A DNA stretch of 64,000 nt from a virus. The stretch spans positions 1 to 64,000 of the IMG/VR virus record IMGVR_UViG_3300008110_000181. One strand, given 5' to 3'. Positions 54,496 through 61,352 of the stretch are shown here, piece by piece (the stretch's first letter is position 1; every line of letters begins with the position of its first letter). The translations under genes were made by a program, and so were the position numbers. The notes under the pieces were generated by a model. It made no database searches. It saw only the letters and a list, made by a program, of their open reading frames with translations, and had not been told where the DNA came from.

Positions 54496-54553
54496 TACAA
54501 TACACGATCTCGGTGCCCCATGGGGGTTTAGTGTACGGTTCCCCAACTGGCAC
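54496..54553 (-). promoter_or_regulatory. palindrome-type promoter (perfect outer arm)
   Basis: TGGCACA at 54547-54553 is perfect; the inner arm at 54531-54537 (TGTACGG) is degenerate. -10 TATTGT at 54501-54496; gap 29 bases. Drives the operon 54472 to 53795. Confidence 0.5.
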
Positions 54554-54566
54554 AGGGTCCGCTCCG

Positions 54567-54593
54567 ATTCTCAATAAGAAAATATTATTGAGA
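54567..54593. repeat. TTCTCAATAA / TTATTGAGAA hairpin, copy A
   Basis: Perfect 10-bp inverted repeat with 7-base loop GAAAATA, 20 bases after the stop of the 68-residue gene at 54614. No T run follows on either strand, so it is not a classic terminator. The same 27 bases occur at 55310-55336. Confidence 0.8.
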
Positions 54594-54613
54594 ACGGAAA
54601 CAGTTAGTGTTAC

Positions 54614-54820
54614 TTACTGACCAAAGAATTCTTCGTAAACATCAGCAATGCGATCAATCAACCAATCGGTGGCGTTTACATCAAACACCTCACAAACCCA
54701 ATCCACGCAATCATTCAGATCAGTGTGATTGTTGCACATAAAATCACGCAGGGCGGGAGCAATGTCGAGATCGAACTGGTGAACCTCAGTAGCAGTAGGC
54801 ATCGCAGTGGTGTTGTTCAT
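54614..54820 (-). CDS. 68-residue acidic protein
   Basis: The product begins MNNTTAMPTATEVHQFDLDI and has an acidic helical C-terminus (DWLIDRIADVYEEFFGQ). Unknown. Single gene between two palindrome-type promoters. Confidence 0.7.
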   Translation of the reverse strand: MNNTTAMPTATEVHQFDLDIAPALRDFMCNNHTDLNDCVDWVCEVFDVNATDWLIDRIADVYEEFFGQ

Positions 54821-54826
54821 GTGTAC

Positions 54827-54886
54827 ACATTAGGGCATCAGGGGGCACAGCACAAGGGGGGTTGTGCCAGTTCAACGATTGGCACA
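54827..54886 (-). promoter_or_regulatory. palindrome-type promoter with perfect TGTGCCA-N10-TGGCACA
   Basis: Perfect palindrome at 54863-54886, -35 TTGTGC at 54855-54850, spacer 17, -10 TAATGT at 54832-54827; gap 30. The palindrome contains the stop codon of the upstream gene. Confidence 0.65.
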
Positions 54887-55186
54887 CACGTAGTTGTAAA
54901 CATTGCGGCAATCTTGGTACAGTGCCTTACACTCAGGCACGAACACGTTCTTGACCCATGCCCAGAAAGTCTTGGCACCTTCGATGACACGAAGCACGAA
55001 AAGTTGAGTCCGTTCGGTCATATTGTGCTCTTGCCACTTCTCAGCAGTGATCATAGCAATTGCAGCAACGAATGCACAGAAGATCTCAACACCATCCATG
55101 AAAGTGTTGAAGTGTTTCTTATAATCAATCTCGGCGATCATCTCCACGAAAGCATCAGCAGGAGGGAAAGATTTGGTCAGTTCCAT
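54872..55186 (-). CDS. 104-residue protein with one membrane segment
   Basis: Product starts MELTKSFPPADAFVEMIAEI, with a hydrophobic stretch VEIFCAFVAAIAMITA at about 33-48 and a C-terminal helical domain (RVIEGAKTFWAWVKNVFVPECKALYQDC). I infer a membrane-associated early protein. The stop lies inside the next palindrome. Confidence 0.7.
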   Translation of the reverse strand: MELTKSFPPADAFVEMIAEIDYKKHFNTFMDGVEIFCAFVAAIAMITAEKWQEHNMTERTQLFVLRVIEGAKTFWAWVKNVFVPECKALYQDCRNVYNYVCANR

Positions 55187-55236
55187 TGTTGTTTTGTGTG
55201 GCGGGTTGTTGTAGAGAATTCCTCAACCACGAAACC

Positions 55237-55296
55237 AACATAAAATATTTTTCAGCAATCCGCAAGGGGGTCTGTGCCACCACGTGGATTGGCACA
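55237..55296 (-). promoter_or_regulatory. palindrome-type promoter with perfect TGTGCCA-N10-TGGCACA
   Basis: Perfect palindrome at 55273-55296, -35 TTGCGG at 55265-55260, spacer 17, -10 TATGTT at 55242-55237; gap 30. Drives the membrane protein gene at 55186. A further half TGGCACA lies at 55380-55386. Confidence 0.6.
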
Positions 55297-55309
55297 CGGG
55301 CAGCTGCCA

Positions 55310-55361
55310 TTCTCAATAAGAAAATATTATTGAGAATCAATAAGAGTACTGTTATTGAGAA
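55310..55361. repeat. TTCTCAATAA hairpin, copy B, plus extra arm
   Basis: A 27-base hairpin identical to copy A at 55310-55336. A second TTATTGAGAA follows at 55352-55361. Lies 27-78 bases after the stop of the small gene at 55388, on the minus strand. Confidence 0.8.
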
Positions 55362-55387
55362 TAAGACCAATTAATCAACTGGCACAT

Positions 55388-55546
55388 TCACCAATCGATA
55401 TCGAATTCCTTGATGCTAGCATGTACATCTTCGTCAGATTCTAGTCCTAGGATATCTCGCCAATTGAGATCTTCTAGTTCTAAATCATCATAACACATGA
55501 GATCTAGTGTGACGCGTACCATACGCTTTGTGTGTGTCGCAGGCAT
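55388..55546 (-). CDS. 52-residue acidic protein
   Basis: Product MPATHTKRMVRVTLDLMCYD followed by LELEDLNWRDILGLESDEDVHASIKEFDIDW. A shorter start at 55522 (MVRVTLDL) is equally plausible. Pattern recalls small phage proteins of unknown function. A TAGAAT box lies upstream at about 55575-55570. Confidence 0.65.
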   Translation of the reverse strand: MPATHTKRMVRVTLDLMCYDDLELEDLNWRDILGLESDEDVHASIKEFDIDW

Positions 55547-55577
55547 GTGATTCTCGTGCGTGGTGTGCTACATTCTA

Positions 55578-55739
55578 TCATGCATAATGTATATACGCAA
55601 GTGTATCATAGTCTTGCGTATCTCGTGCATAATCCTCGTCGATGTCTACGTCACGTTGTGCATAATTCTCGTAATACGTATCCTCGTCGAGATTATAATC
55701 GTTACTGAAAGTGTAGTCGAGATCGTAATCGTCGTACAT
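55578..55739 (-). CDS. 53-residue Asp/Tyr-rich protein, DNA-mimic candidate
   Basis: A small gene of 53 codons with 14 Asp, 3 Glu, 11 Tyr and only 2 Arg (no Lys): net charge about -15. The product begins MYDDYDLDYTFSNDY. Start at 55739 is supported by a TATACT box at 55775-55770. Composition resembles DNA-mimic inhibitors; function is an inference. The gene itself contains TCGAGAT repeat units. Confidence 0.6.
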   Translation of the reverse strand: MYDDYDLDYTFSNDYNLDEDTYYENYAQRDVDIDEDYARDTQDYDTLAYIHYA

Positions 55740-55917
55740 AATGCTCGTCGAGATTGTGTAACTAGATGTAGTATAGCATAGTCTCGACGAGTTTGCAAGC
55801 CTTATGATGCACCGTCTCGTCGAGATCATAATGATATATATGTATTCTTGTCGAGATTTGTTAAGAAATGCTTATAAGTCTCGTCGAGATTTGTGTGGGT
55901 CTCGTAATATCTCGTCG
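55681..55917. repeat. TCTCGTCGAGA repeat cluster
   Basis: Seven or more copies or near copies of the near-palindrome TCTCG-T-CGAGA in about 240 bases: near 55681-55692, 55715-55723 (half), 55743-55754, 55782-55791 (reverse), 55815-55825, 55846-55856, 55880-55890 and 55911-55917 (half). They run from the end of the Asp/Tyr gene to the plus-strand promoter. Most of the stretch 55740-55920 codes for nothing I can see. Probably a protein-binding array; an origin or centromere-like site are alternatives. Confidence 0.75.
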
Positions 55918-55923
55918 GGGGTC

Positions 55924-55952
55924 TTGACATTGAGACCTTCGTGTGTTATAAT
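55924..55952 (+). promoter_or_regulatory. strong sigma70 promoter on the plus strand
   Basis: TTGACA (55924-55929), a 17-base spacer and TATAAT (55947-55952): both hexamers are consensus. The inverted repeat GGTCT / AGACC (55920-55937) brackets the -35, a plausible operator. It is the best promoter in the window and points against nearly every gene. Confidence 0.85.
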
Positions 55953-55958
55953 CCGCAG

Positions 55959-56127
55959 ACTTAACTCACAAGTCCTAGAGGCATTTATGAGACTTTTAGA
56001 AGGTATTAAACACAAGTCCTAGAAGGGTTTAGAAGGCATTTAGAAGACCTATTCTCAACTATATTCTCAATTGATTCTCAATAATTATCATCTTATTGAG
56101 AATGTTATAAAACAATAACATATATTT
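55959..56127 (+). ncRNA. candidate small RNA / leader transcript
   Basis: Region downstream of the plus-strand promoter without a plausible gene. It contains a 13-base direct repeat CACAAGTCCTAGA (55967-55979 and 56011-56023), repeated GGCATTTA and TTTAGAAGG, then the TTCTCAATAA hairpin at 56075-56102, and a small stem GTTAT / ATAAC at 56104-56119 followed by TTTTTT. An 11-codon frame MRLLEGIKHKS starts at 55987 behind AGAGGC, so a leader peptide is possible. Boundaries are inferred. Confidence 0.6.
56075..56102. repeat. TTCTCAATAA / TTATTGAGAA hairpin, copy C
   Basis: The same 10-base arms with an 8-base loop, preceded by two more direct copies of ATTCTCAA (from 56051 and 56063). Lies 72 bases after the stop of the gene at 56174 (minus) and inside the plus transcript. 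Confidence 0.8.
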
Positions 56128-56173
56128 TTTAATACCTTTTTTAATTAACTTTAACCTTATTTTGTATCAATCA

Positions 56174-56437
56174 CTACCATTTTTGCACTGGACAATAGGC
56201 TGCCACAAACTTCACCTTATGTTCTAACCAACAACCACAATGTCTACAACGTTTCTGTTGTTCATGATAATATTCACAGGTCTTACATGTATTCAATCGT
56301 TCTTCCCTTAACTGATCACTGGCATAGATCTGATGTTCTATAGGCATCATTGCATCCTTGACAACTTCAAATGTAAACTGTGCAAGATTCTTTCCTTGCT
56401 CAACTAATGACGGAAACTCTTCTTTATTGTCCGACAT
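56174..56437 (-). CDS. zinc-finger protein with CxxC...CxxC...C cluster (DUF6171-like)
   Basis: An 87-residue protein; the C-terminus has CKTCEYYHEQQKRCRHCGCWLEHKVKFVAAYCPVQKW, the Cys pattern of small T4-like phage zinc proteins. Overlaps the oxygenase gene upstream. A homologous protein lies on the other side of that oxygenase. Confidence 0.75.
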   Translation of the reverse strand: MSDNKEEFPSLVEQGKNLAQFTFEVVKDAMMPIEHQIYASDQLREERLNTCKTCEYYHEQQKRCRHCGCWLEHKVKFVAAYCPVQKW

Positions 56438-57023
56438 AGAACCACCCTGTGATTACATACTTTGTTCCTTTTAAGACTAATCCACCACGATGACAATGTG
56501 TTAAACCAGCAGGCCAAATAAGTAATGTTCCTTTGCTTGGATTGATTCTCTTCTTATAATACAGAAACTCAGTCTCTCCACCTTCAAAATCATCATTCAA
56601 ATAAAACATCCAAACAGCAACTCTTGCCGAATGTTGCATGGCACTGTTCTCATCATGCCAGACATGATAACCACCACCAGCAGGAGTCTTTTGTACCTTT
56701 TGATTGATCGAATACAAGGTAATTGGTTTAAGATGTCCAAACACGGTCGTATACTCAGACAGACATTGTTTTAGAACTTCATTAACCTGTTGTTGTGGAT
56801 TTGTCGGTTTAATATGAGCACCGAGTTCACCTAGATCAAGTGCCCAATCAAATCGTCCTGCATTACTATTCTCAAACTGATGATCTTCACAAAAGACGGC
56901 ATCCATATCATGATAATAATCAAATGCGGATACGATCTCATCACACAGATCAAAACTTAATATATTTTCGTATGTGCCGATGAAGTCTTCATACGTTCCT
57001 TTTAATTGTGTAGATTCTTCCAT
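56424..57023 (-). CDS. 2OG-Fe(II) oxygenase (prolyl-4-hydroxylase-like)
   Basis: A 199-residue protein with the jelly-roll pattern GYHVWHDENS (H123, E125), WMFYLNDDFEGGETEFLYY, GTLLIWPAGLTHCHRG (H176/H178) and KGTKYVITGWFYV. H123-x-E125 and a distal His bind iron, and K186 could bind 2-oxoglutarate. Likely hydroxylates a protein or sugar; target unknown, virion proteins are candidates. Confidence 0.88.
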   Translation of the reverse strand: MEESTQLKGTYEDFIGTYENILSFDLCDEIVSAFDYYHDMDAVFCEDHQFENSNAGRFDWALDLGELGAHIKPTNPQQQVNEVLKQCLSEYTTVFGHLKPITLYSINQKVQKTPAGGGYHVWHDENSAMQHSARVAVWMFYLNDDFEGGETEFLYYKKRINPSKGTLLIWPAGLTHCHRGGLVLKGTKYVITGWFYVGQ

Positions 57024-57325
57024 TGTTCTGCTTCTGGATACTTTTCAATCACCTTATTCACAAACAAATCATAATACGTCTCATTCCATGATTCGACATT
57101 ACGTCCCCACTTTTCGATCGGACATTCTTCATACAAATGTTTCACCTTATTCGGCACATAACAATTGCACAGAATACAACCTTGATTCTCTGCATGATAA
57201 TGTTTACAATCAAGACAATGATCTAATCGTTTCTTTTCTTCTTCGGGATGAACGGGAAACAAGAACTTTGCATCGTTCATTTCACACACAATATGAAAGA
57301 CAAACTCTGATAGTTCCATACTCAT
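57002..57325 (-). CDS. zinc-finger protein, paralogue of the 56174 gene
   Basis: A 107-residue protein with CLDCKHYHAENQGCILCNCYVPNKVKHLYEECPIEKWG, the same Cys pattern as the neighbouring protein, and an extra C-terminal helix. First gene of the operon behind a consensus promoter. Overlaps the oxygenase start by 22 bases. Confidence 0.78.
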   Translation of the reverse strand: MSMELSEFVFHIVCEMNDAKFLFPVHPEEEKKRLDHCLDCKHYHAENQGCILCNCYVPNKVKHLYEECPIEKWGRNVESWNETYYDLFVNKVIEKYPEAEQWKNLHN

Positions 57326-57342
57326 TTCAATTGAATTCTTTG

Positions 57343-57371
57343 ATTATAACATTCTGATGCTGAAATGTCAA
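57343..57371 (-). promoter_or_regulatory. consensus sigma70 promoter for zinc protein-oxygenase operon
   Basis: On the minus strand TTGACA (57371-57366), 17-base spacer and TATAAT (57348-57343). It ends 17 bases upstream of the start at 57325 and overlaps the fibre gene stop codon. Confidence 0.85.
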
Positions 57372-58627
57372 GCAATGTTTGATCTCTGTACCAGTGCTCC
57401 TGATGCACCTTTGTTTGCCCAACGAGTATTGGATACATTCAACCATGGGCCAGCACTACCACCATTGGCGACGTTTGTTGAACCACCAGCGGCACCATAG
57501 GTTCCACCTGCACCGCCATTAAAACCTGCACTGGTATTCGATGTCTGATTCTGTGCCGAATATCCACCACCACAATTTAATGAAGCAGCAGATCCTGGTG
57601 AATTACCACCAACTGGCCCTGCGGTATTGTTTGATCCTTGTCCCGTACCTCCACCACCACCTGCGGCGGCAGCTGCAGACCCAATGTTCGTGTCTGATCC
57701 ACCACTACATCCCAAATACCATGGTGTAAAATACCAGACACCCTGGGATCTTTGTCCTCTGAAATAGGTCACACTTCCACCTGCATTACAATAGTTTTGT
57801 GTCTCTCCAGCCGCACAACTACCTGGGCAACCTGCCCACCAGTCCCAGTTAAATGTCGTCTGATAAGAATAATAATTAGAACAAATTGTCGTGCCACTGA
57901 CATTACCAAATGGCCCACCAGCACCACCACCTCCACCACCTGCAATCAGTGCCGTATTGGATAGATTTAAGTTAATGGTCGATGCATTCCCTGTCGTGCG
58001 ACTTGTCGTATTTCTCAGATACAATGCACCACCACCACTATTACCATTTGTCGCGGCAGAATTGACGGTTTGACCAGATCCACCCGTTCCTTCTCTTCCT
58101 AATACTTTCGTCGCGGCAAATGTCAAATCTAAATTCAGTGCGGATGCAGAAAAGACAATGGCATGAGCACCTGTCGTGCTTCCCTTCCATGTTGAATTAT
58201 CAAATGTAACTCTCTTAGGTACATTTAAATCAATGTTGGATGACCAGTTATCACCAATTTGTCCTCCACCAGGACTAATATCAACCTGACTATTACTTCC
58301 ACCCGTATAAGATACATCATAACGTTTGATCATATTTTTCAATGATGAAACTTTATGATTATTCGCAGCGGTAACTCCTGCACCATCGACACCACAAGTC
58401 TGATTCTCATAGGCATCGGGTACAATCGCAGTTGCCGCTGCTTTCTCATCGGGATTTGCATTAACATCCGCAAAGACTTCATTTGCACCTGTCTTTCTGC
58501 GATAATCACCAAATCGAATATTTGTCCCAGGTCTACCCATTGTAGAGGCAATCGTACTGAAACTCAGTGCTCCCACACCTGGCCCAATATCTTGAAAGTA
58601 TTTGGTCTGTGTCGTATTAACAGGCAT
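57368..58627 (-). CDS. glycine-rich tail fibre adhesin
   Basis: A 419-residue protein with an N-terminal fibre-like part (TKYFQDIGPGVGALSFSTIASTMG...), then glycine blocks GGGGGGAGG, GGGGGTGQG and GGAGGTYGAAGG. These resemble the polyglycine sandwich of phage adhesins (T4 gp38/Salmonella phage S16 type). Cys-rich loops between the blocks may bind receptors. Preceded by a late box and followed by oxygenase genes. Confidence 0.85.
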   Translation of the reverse strand: MPVNTTQTKYFQDIGPGVGALSFSTIASTMGRPGTNIRFGDYRRKTGANEVFADVNANPDEKAAATAIVPDAYENQTCGVDGAGVTAANNHKVSSLKNMIKRYDVSYTGGSNSQVDISPGGGQIGDNWSSNIDLNVPKRVTFDNSTWKGSTTGAHAIVFSASALNLDLTFAATKVLGREGTGGSGQTVNSAATNGNSGGGALYLRNTTSRTTGNASTINLNLSNTALIAGGGGGGAGGPFGNVSGTTICSNYYSYQTTFNWDWWAGCPGSCAAGETQNYCNAGGSVTYFRGQRSQGVWYFTPWYLGCSGGSDTNIGSAAAAAGGGGGTGQGSNNTAGPVGGNSPGSAASLNCGGGYSAQNQTSNTSAGFNGGAGGTYGAAGGSTNVANGGSAGPWLNVSNTRWANKGASGALVQRSNIA

Positions 58628-58656
58628 TGCGACAAGAATAGATGTCTATTTTTAGA

Positions 58657-58663
58657 TATTTAG
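58657..58663 (-). promoter_or_regulatory. CTAAATA late-type box for the fibre gene
   Basis: CTAAATA on the minus strand, 29 bases upstream of the adhesin start. Suggests late expression, unlike the neighbouring genes. Confidence 0.55.
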
Positions 58664-58668
58664 ACTCA

Positions 58669-59148
58669 TTACCGATATTTGATCGCAACCGTGAACCGAT
58701 GACGATTTCGAAATGTTGTCGCACGATGTAAAATCGATGCATCAAAAATTGATAATCGATTTGGTAATGGACAAATACCCTGAATACTATCATCCATATA
58801 AAATTGTGTCTCACCACCATCATTCAGATTCCATTCTAAATGTGGATAATACAACAAGGTATAACCAGTCTGATCATCAATATGAAAATAAGGATTCTCT
58901 CCTGGTGCAAAACAATTCACATACATTCGATACATCTTCAAAGATCCAAGAAAATCAAATGTTTCTATAATCTTTCGACTGAATAACTTATAGACAAATT
59001 CATGCCCAGAAATATGATGCACCATACCTGTCGGAGGATAACCAACAATATCAGGTTCACCATAATGATAATTCGCACTCAGACAGTATTGATATACTCT
59101 CTGATGCTCTGGTTTGGTTAAAAAGTTATCGACAAAATTAATTTGCAT
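58669..59148 (-). CDS. 2OG-Fe(II) oxygenase
   Basis: A 159-residue protein (start MQINFVDNF chosen at 59148 because an upstream start would overlap the previous gene by 44 bases). YFHIDDQ gives H89-x-D91, LHRAT gives the distal H141, and RFTVAIKYR the R151 for 2-oxoglutarate. The compact form is typical of cyanophage oxygenases. Downstream of and coupled to a second oxygenase. Confidence 0.88.
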   Translation of the reverse strand: MQINFVDNFLTKPEHQRVYQYCLSANYHYGEPDIVGYPPTGMVHHISGHEFVYKLFSRKIIETFDFLGSLKMYRMYVNCFAPGENPYFHIDDQTGYTLLYYPHLEWNLNDGGETQFYMDDSIQGICPLPNRLSIFDASILHRATTFRNRHRFTVAIKYR

Positions 59149-59758
59149 GAATCGTTGACCGAATGTGTAAATTAAATGCAACCGTGATTCTAGGATAATC
59201 TGGTGTCGGTTGTGATGGTCTCACCCGATGTCCCAAATGTGCAGGAAAGATAATCAAATCACCCTCACGAATCTGTGGATTGTACACATAGAAATTATTA
59301 TACCTTCGATTCAATTTACTGAGTGAATCAATGAATGTCACGGGTACATGACGTTCTGGATCGAATTGTAAGAAATGAATTGCGGAAAAGTGTGCATCAG
59401 GTTCATTAAATGACATTCCAATATGATCGTGCTCTTCCTGATATTCACCGTTCTCATAGTAATTAAACCATGCAGTCGTGAACTGAAATTCTGTACCTTT
59501 ACCGAATACCTGACTGAAATGTTTCTCATAGTTCTGTCGAACTTCTGAGGGTTGAATAAACATTTTATAATTGATGTTATCCTGCTCAAATGTTGTATAA
59601 ACCTTATCTGTAATCCAACCAGCAGGTTTATCAATCTGATGATCTTTCTGATACTGCAATATCTTCGGAAGAAGAAGTTCTTTGAGAACTTGATTCTTCT
59701 CCCGAAGACTGTATTGATAAATGTAAGTCGGAAAGATAATCTTTCTATATTTGTTCAT
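59138..59758 (-). CDS. 2OG-Fe(II) oxygenase
   Basis: A 206-residue protein of the family with AWFNYYENGEYQEEHDHIG, SAIHFLQFDP, DLIIFPAHLGHRVRPS and PRITVAFNLHI. Iron ligands are probably H110/H112 and H177, and R190 may bind 2-oxoglutarate. Substrate unknown. Third oxygenase in 3.3 kb. Confidence 0.88.
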   Translation of the reverse strand: MNKYRKIIFPTYIYQYSLREKNQVLKELLLPKILQYQKDHQIDKPAGWITDKVYTTFEQDNINYKMFIQPSEVRQNYEKHFSQVFGKGTEFQFTTAWFNYYENGEYQEEHDHIGMSFNEPDAHFSAIHFLQFDPERHVPVTFIDSLSKLNRRYNNFYVYNPQIREGDLIIFPAHLGHRVRPSQPTPDYPRITVAFNLHIRSTIHAN

Positions 59759-59954
59759 GCTTCACAGGTTGTTGATAGTACACATCATTCCAATGTCTTA
59801 TGACCCCCGCAACAATAAAAAGATTAGTAATGAGATAAGTGAGAAATATAAGAGTCCGTAAACAAGCAATGTGGTCTGCTTCTCTGTCATTTTTCGTCGC
59901 CTTCTGACCAAGTGCCTTCGCCCATAACCTCCACATATTCTTTTTCTTCTTCAT
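59745..59954 (-). CDS. 69-residue membrane protein
   Basis: A positively charged N-terminus (MKKKKNMWRLWAKALGQKA) is followed by one hydrophobic helix (TLIFLTYLITNLFIVAGVI). Conserved in cyanophages as far as I recognise. Start could be the ATG at 59936. Overlaps both neighbours. Confidence 0.72.
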   Translation of the reverse strand: MKKKKNMWRLWAKALGQKATKNDREADHIACLRTLIFLTYLITNLFIVAGVIRHWNDVYYQQPVKHEQI

Positions 59955-60180
59955 AGACTGATTCTCTTGATCTTACATATTGGAGTTCATTCCATTGATT
60001 ATTATAGCACAAAACTAACAACCGATCATTACGATGCAGATTACATGCTGCATAGTTCTCATAATTCTTCGGTTTGACGTTTAATTCAATCGTGATATAT
60101 TCTTTGCCCTTGAAATACACCCATCCCTCAACCTTGTGATTCCAATAGACATAATGATTGACTTCGGGTGTATAACTCAT
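59887..60180 (-). CDS. conserved phage protein, unknown
   Basis: A 97-residue protein with YTPEVNHYVYWNHKVEGWVYFKGKEYITIELNVKPKN, LLVLCYNNQWNELQYVRSRESVY. Start at 60180 makes an ATGA overlap with the gene before. A recognised cyanophage small-gene pattern, no function known. Confidence 0.72.
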   Translation of the reverse strand: MSYTPEVNHYVYWNHKVEGWVYFKGKEYITIELNVKPKNYENYAACNLHRNDRLLVLCYNNQWNELQYVRSRESVYEEEKEYVEVMGEGTWSEGDEK

Positions 60181-60458
60181 ACAAAGCAAGACTCCAGTAC
60201 AGTTTTCTTCGGCACCATTGCAGAATAGGGTGACGTATCATTTATACTAACAACGTCCCCGACCTTTCCTGAATTGATGGGGGAGTGATATTGTTTGGTT
60301 TTGGTGTTGTAGAAGCCCCAGATGCAACTGACTTTATCACCAAGGTTATAGTCAAAACTGCGATCAAAATGAATCCAGATTCCAACAATATTTCTTTGAA
60401 ATTGTTTTTGTTCATAATGATAACCTTTAGGTGCTTTGTGAGGGAATTCAATAGTCAT
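60177..60458 (-). CDS. conserved phage protein, unknown
   Basis: Starting at MTIEFPHKAPKGYHYEQKQF (ATG at 60458, overlapping the upstream stop by 11 bases), 93 residues. GIWIHFDRSFDYNLGDKVSCIWGFYNTKTKQYHSPIN reads as a beta-rich domain. Unknown function. Confidence 0.7.
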   Translation of the reverse strand: MTIEFPHKAPKGYHYEQKQFQRNIVGIWIHFDRSFDYNLGDKVSCIWGFYNTKTKQYHSPINSGKVGDVVSINDTSPYSAMVPKKTVLESCFV

Positions 60459-60747
60459 CGCCATACTTGAGTCCTGATTCGGCATTGAGCAATTCTACAG
60501 TAGTTTGAAACCCTTTGGCAACTGTCAATTCATGAGTCTTTCCAATGTCATACACTGCTTCAACATCGTAGGTTGGTGCAGTAATCCAACTAAATCCCTT
60601 GCCAAAAGTATTATCAGGATTGACCACATACCAATGGCAAGCAGTGTCAGGGACGAATACAGAACATTTTTTCCAGTCATTGTCCCATTGAGGTACTTGT
60701 ACAAAGGATAGTGCGGCAAACAGAAAACCGAAAAGACTCAGAAACAT
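60448..60747 (-). CDS. exported or membrane-anchored protein, unknown
   Basis: A 99-residue protein starting MFLSLFGFLFAALSFVQVPQ, a signal-like hydrophobic N-terminus, then CSVFVPDTACHWYVVNPDNTFGKGFSWITAPTYDVEAVYDIGKT. Two Cys could form a disulphide outside the cytoplasm. ATG at 60747 is used; a TTG two codons earlier is less likely. Confidence 0.68.
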   Translation of the reverse strand: MFLSLFGFLFAALSFVQVPQWDNDWKKCSVFVPDTACHWYVVNPDNTFGKGFSWITAPTYDVEAVYDIGKTHELTVAKGFQTTVELLNAESGLKYGDDY

Positions 60748-60749
60748 GA

Positions 60750-60911
60750 TCAATCTTCGTCGATAAGTGCTTTCAGATAGGCAGGATTCACTCCATCGGC
60801 AAGATAACCCTGAAGACGTACACTACACTCTTCTTTTGTAAGTTTAGTGTCGGTCACTTCCCACCCTTGGGTGAATACTTGTACGATTTTATAGTAAGTT
60901 GTTTCGGTCAT
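60750..60911 (-). CDS. 53-residue conserved small protein
   Basis: MTETTYYKIVQVFTQGWEVTD is followed by TKLTKEECSVRLQGYLADGVNPAYLKALIDED. A common cyanophage small protein pattern, unknown role. ATG at 60911 lies 3 bases after the previous stop. Confidence 0.72.
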   Translation of the reverse strand: MTETTYYKIVQVFTQGWEVTDTKLTKEECSVRLQGYLADGVNPAYLKALIDED

Positions 60912-60913
60912 GA

Positions 60914-61159
60914 TCAGGTCAGAAATACATCAACAAGTCGGGACTCTTCATCTTCTGCAAGGGCAAATTTGGGTGCCTTCACAATATTTGGCATAATGCG
61001 ATCTTCATAGTTAACATCAAAACATGAAGTTTCATGAACATTTTTATTTGTCAGAAGATCAAAGCATTCTTGATCATCGGATGCAATCACACTGATCATG
61101 CCACCATATTCAGAAGAAGGAAATGGAACCCAATAATCAACTAGATAAATGTATTTCAT
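60914..61159 (-). CDS. conserved small protein, unknown
   Basis: An 81-residue protein MKYIYLVDYWVPFPSSEYGG with MISVIASDDQECFDLLTNKNVHE. Pattern seen in cyanophages; no function assigned. Confidence 0.72.
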   Translation of the reverse strand: MKYIYLVDYWVPFPSSEYGGMISVIASDDQECFDLLTNKNVHETSCFDVNYEDRIMPNIVKAPKFALAEDEESRLVDVFLT

Positions 61160-61172
61160 TGTTACTTGTAAA

Positions 61173-61352
61173 TTACTCCTTGATTGTAGATGAATGTTTT
61201 GTGTTTGTCAATAGAGTTTGTTGCCTTTCAATTTCAAACTTAATGGGCAATAGATGAGAAGTAAAGAAACCAGCATAGGGACCGTCTTTTAACAGTTCAC
61301 GAATGTTCTCCACTTGCATCAGAGCAAGAGTTAGTTGCATTTTTCTATCCAT
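61173..61352 (-). CDS. 59-residue helical protein
   Basis: Starts at the ATG at 61352 (TGATG overlap with the previous gene), though a GTG one codon upstream is possible. MDRKMQLTLALMQVENIREL is followed by a charged helical tail. Unknown. Confidence 0.65.
   Translation of the reverse strand: MDRKMQLTLALMQVENIRELLKDGPYAGFFTSHLLPIKFEIERQQTLLTNTKHSSTIKE

Noticed and set aside
55155-55370. 71-codon minus-strand frame
   Set aside because: It crosses a TTCTCAATAA hairpin, a palindrome and the promoter of the gene at 55186; no ribosome binding site seen.
55681-55917. CRISPR array
   Set aside because: The TCTCGTCGAGA units are too short and unevenly spaced, and no cas genes are present.
50600-56170. 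tRNA genes in the small-gene region
   Set aside because: I looked for T-arm GTTCRA and acceptor pairing and found none that folds into a cloverleaf.
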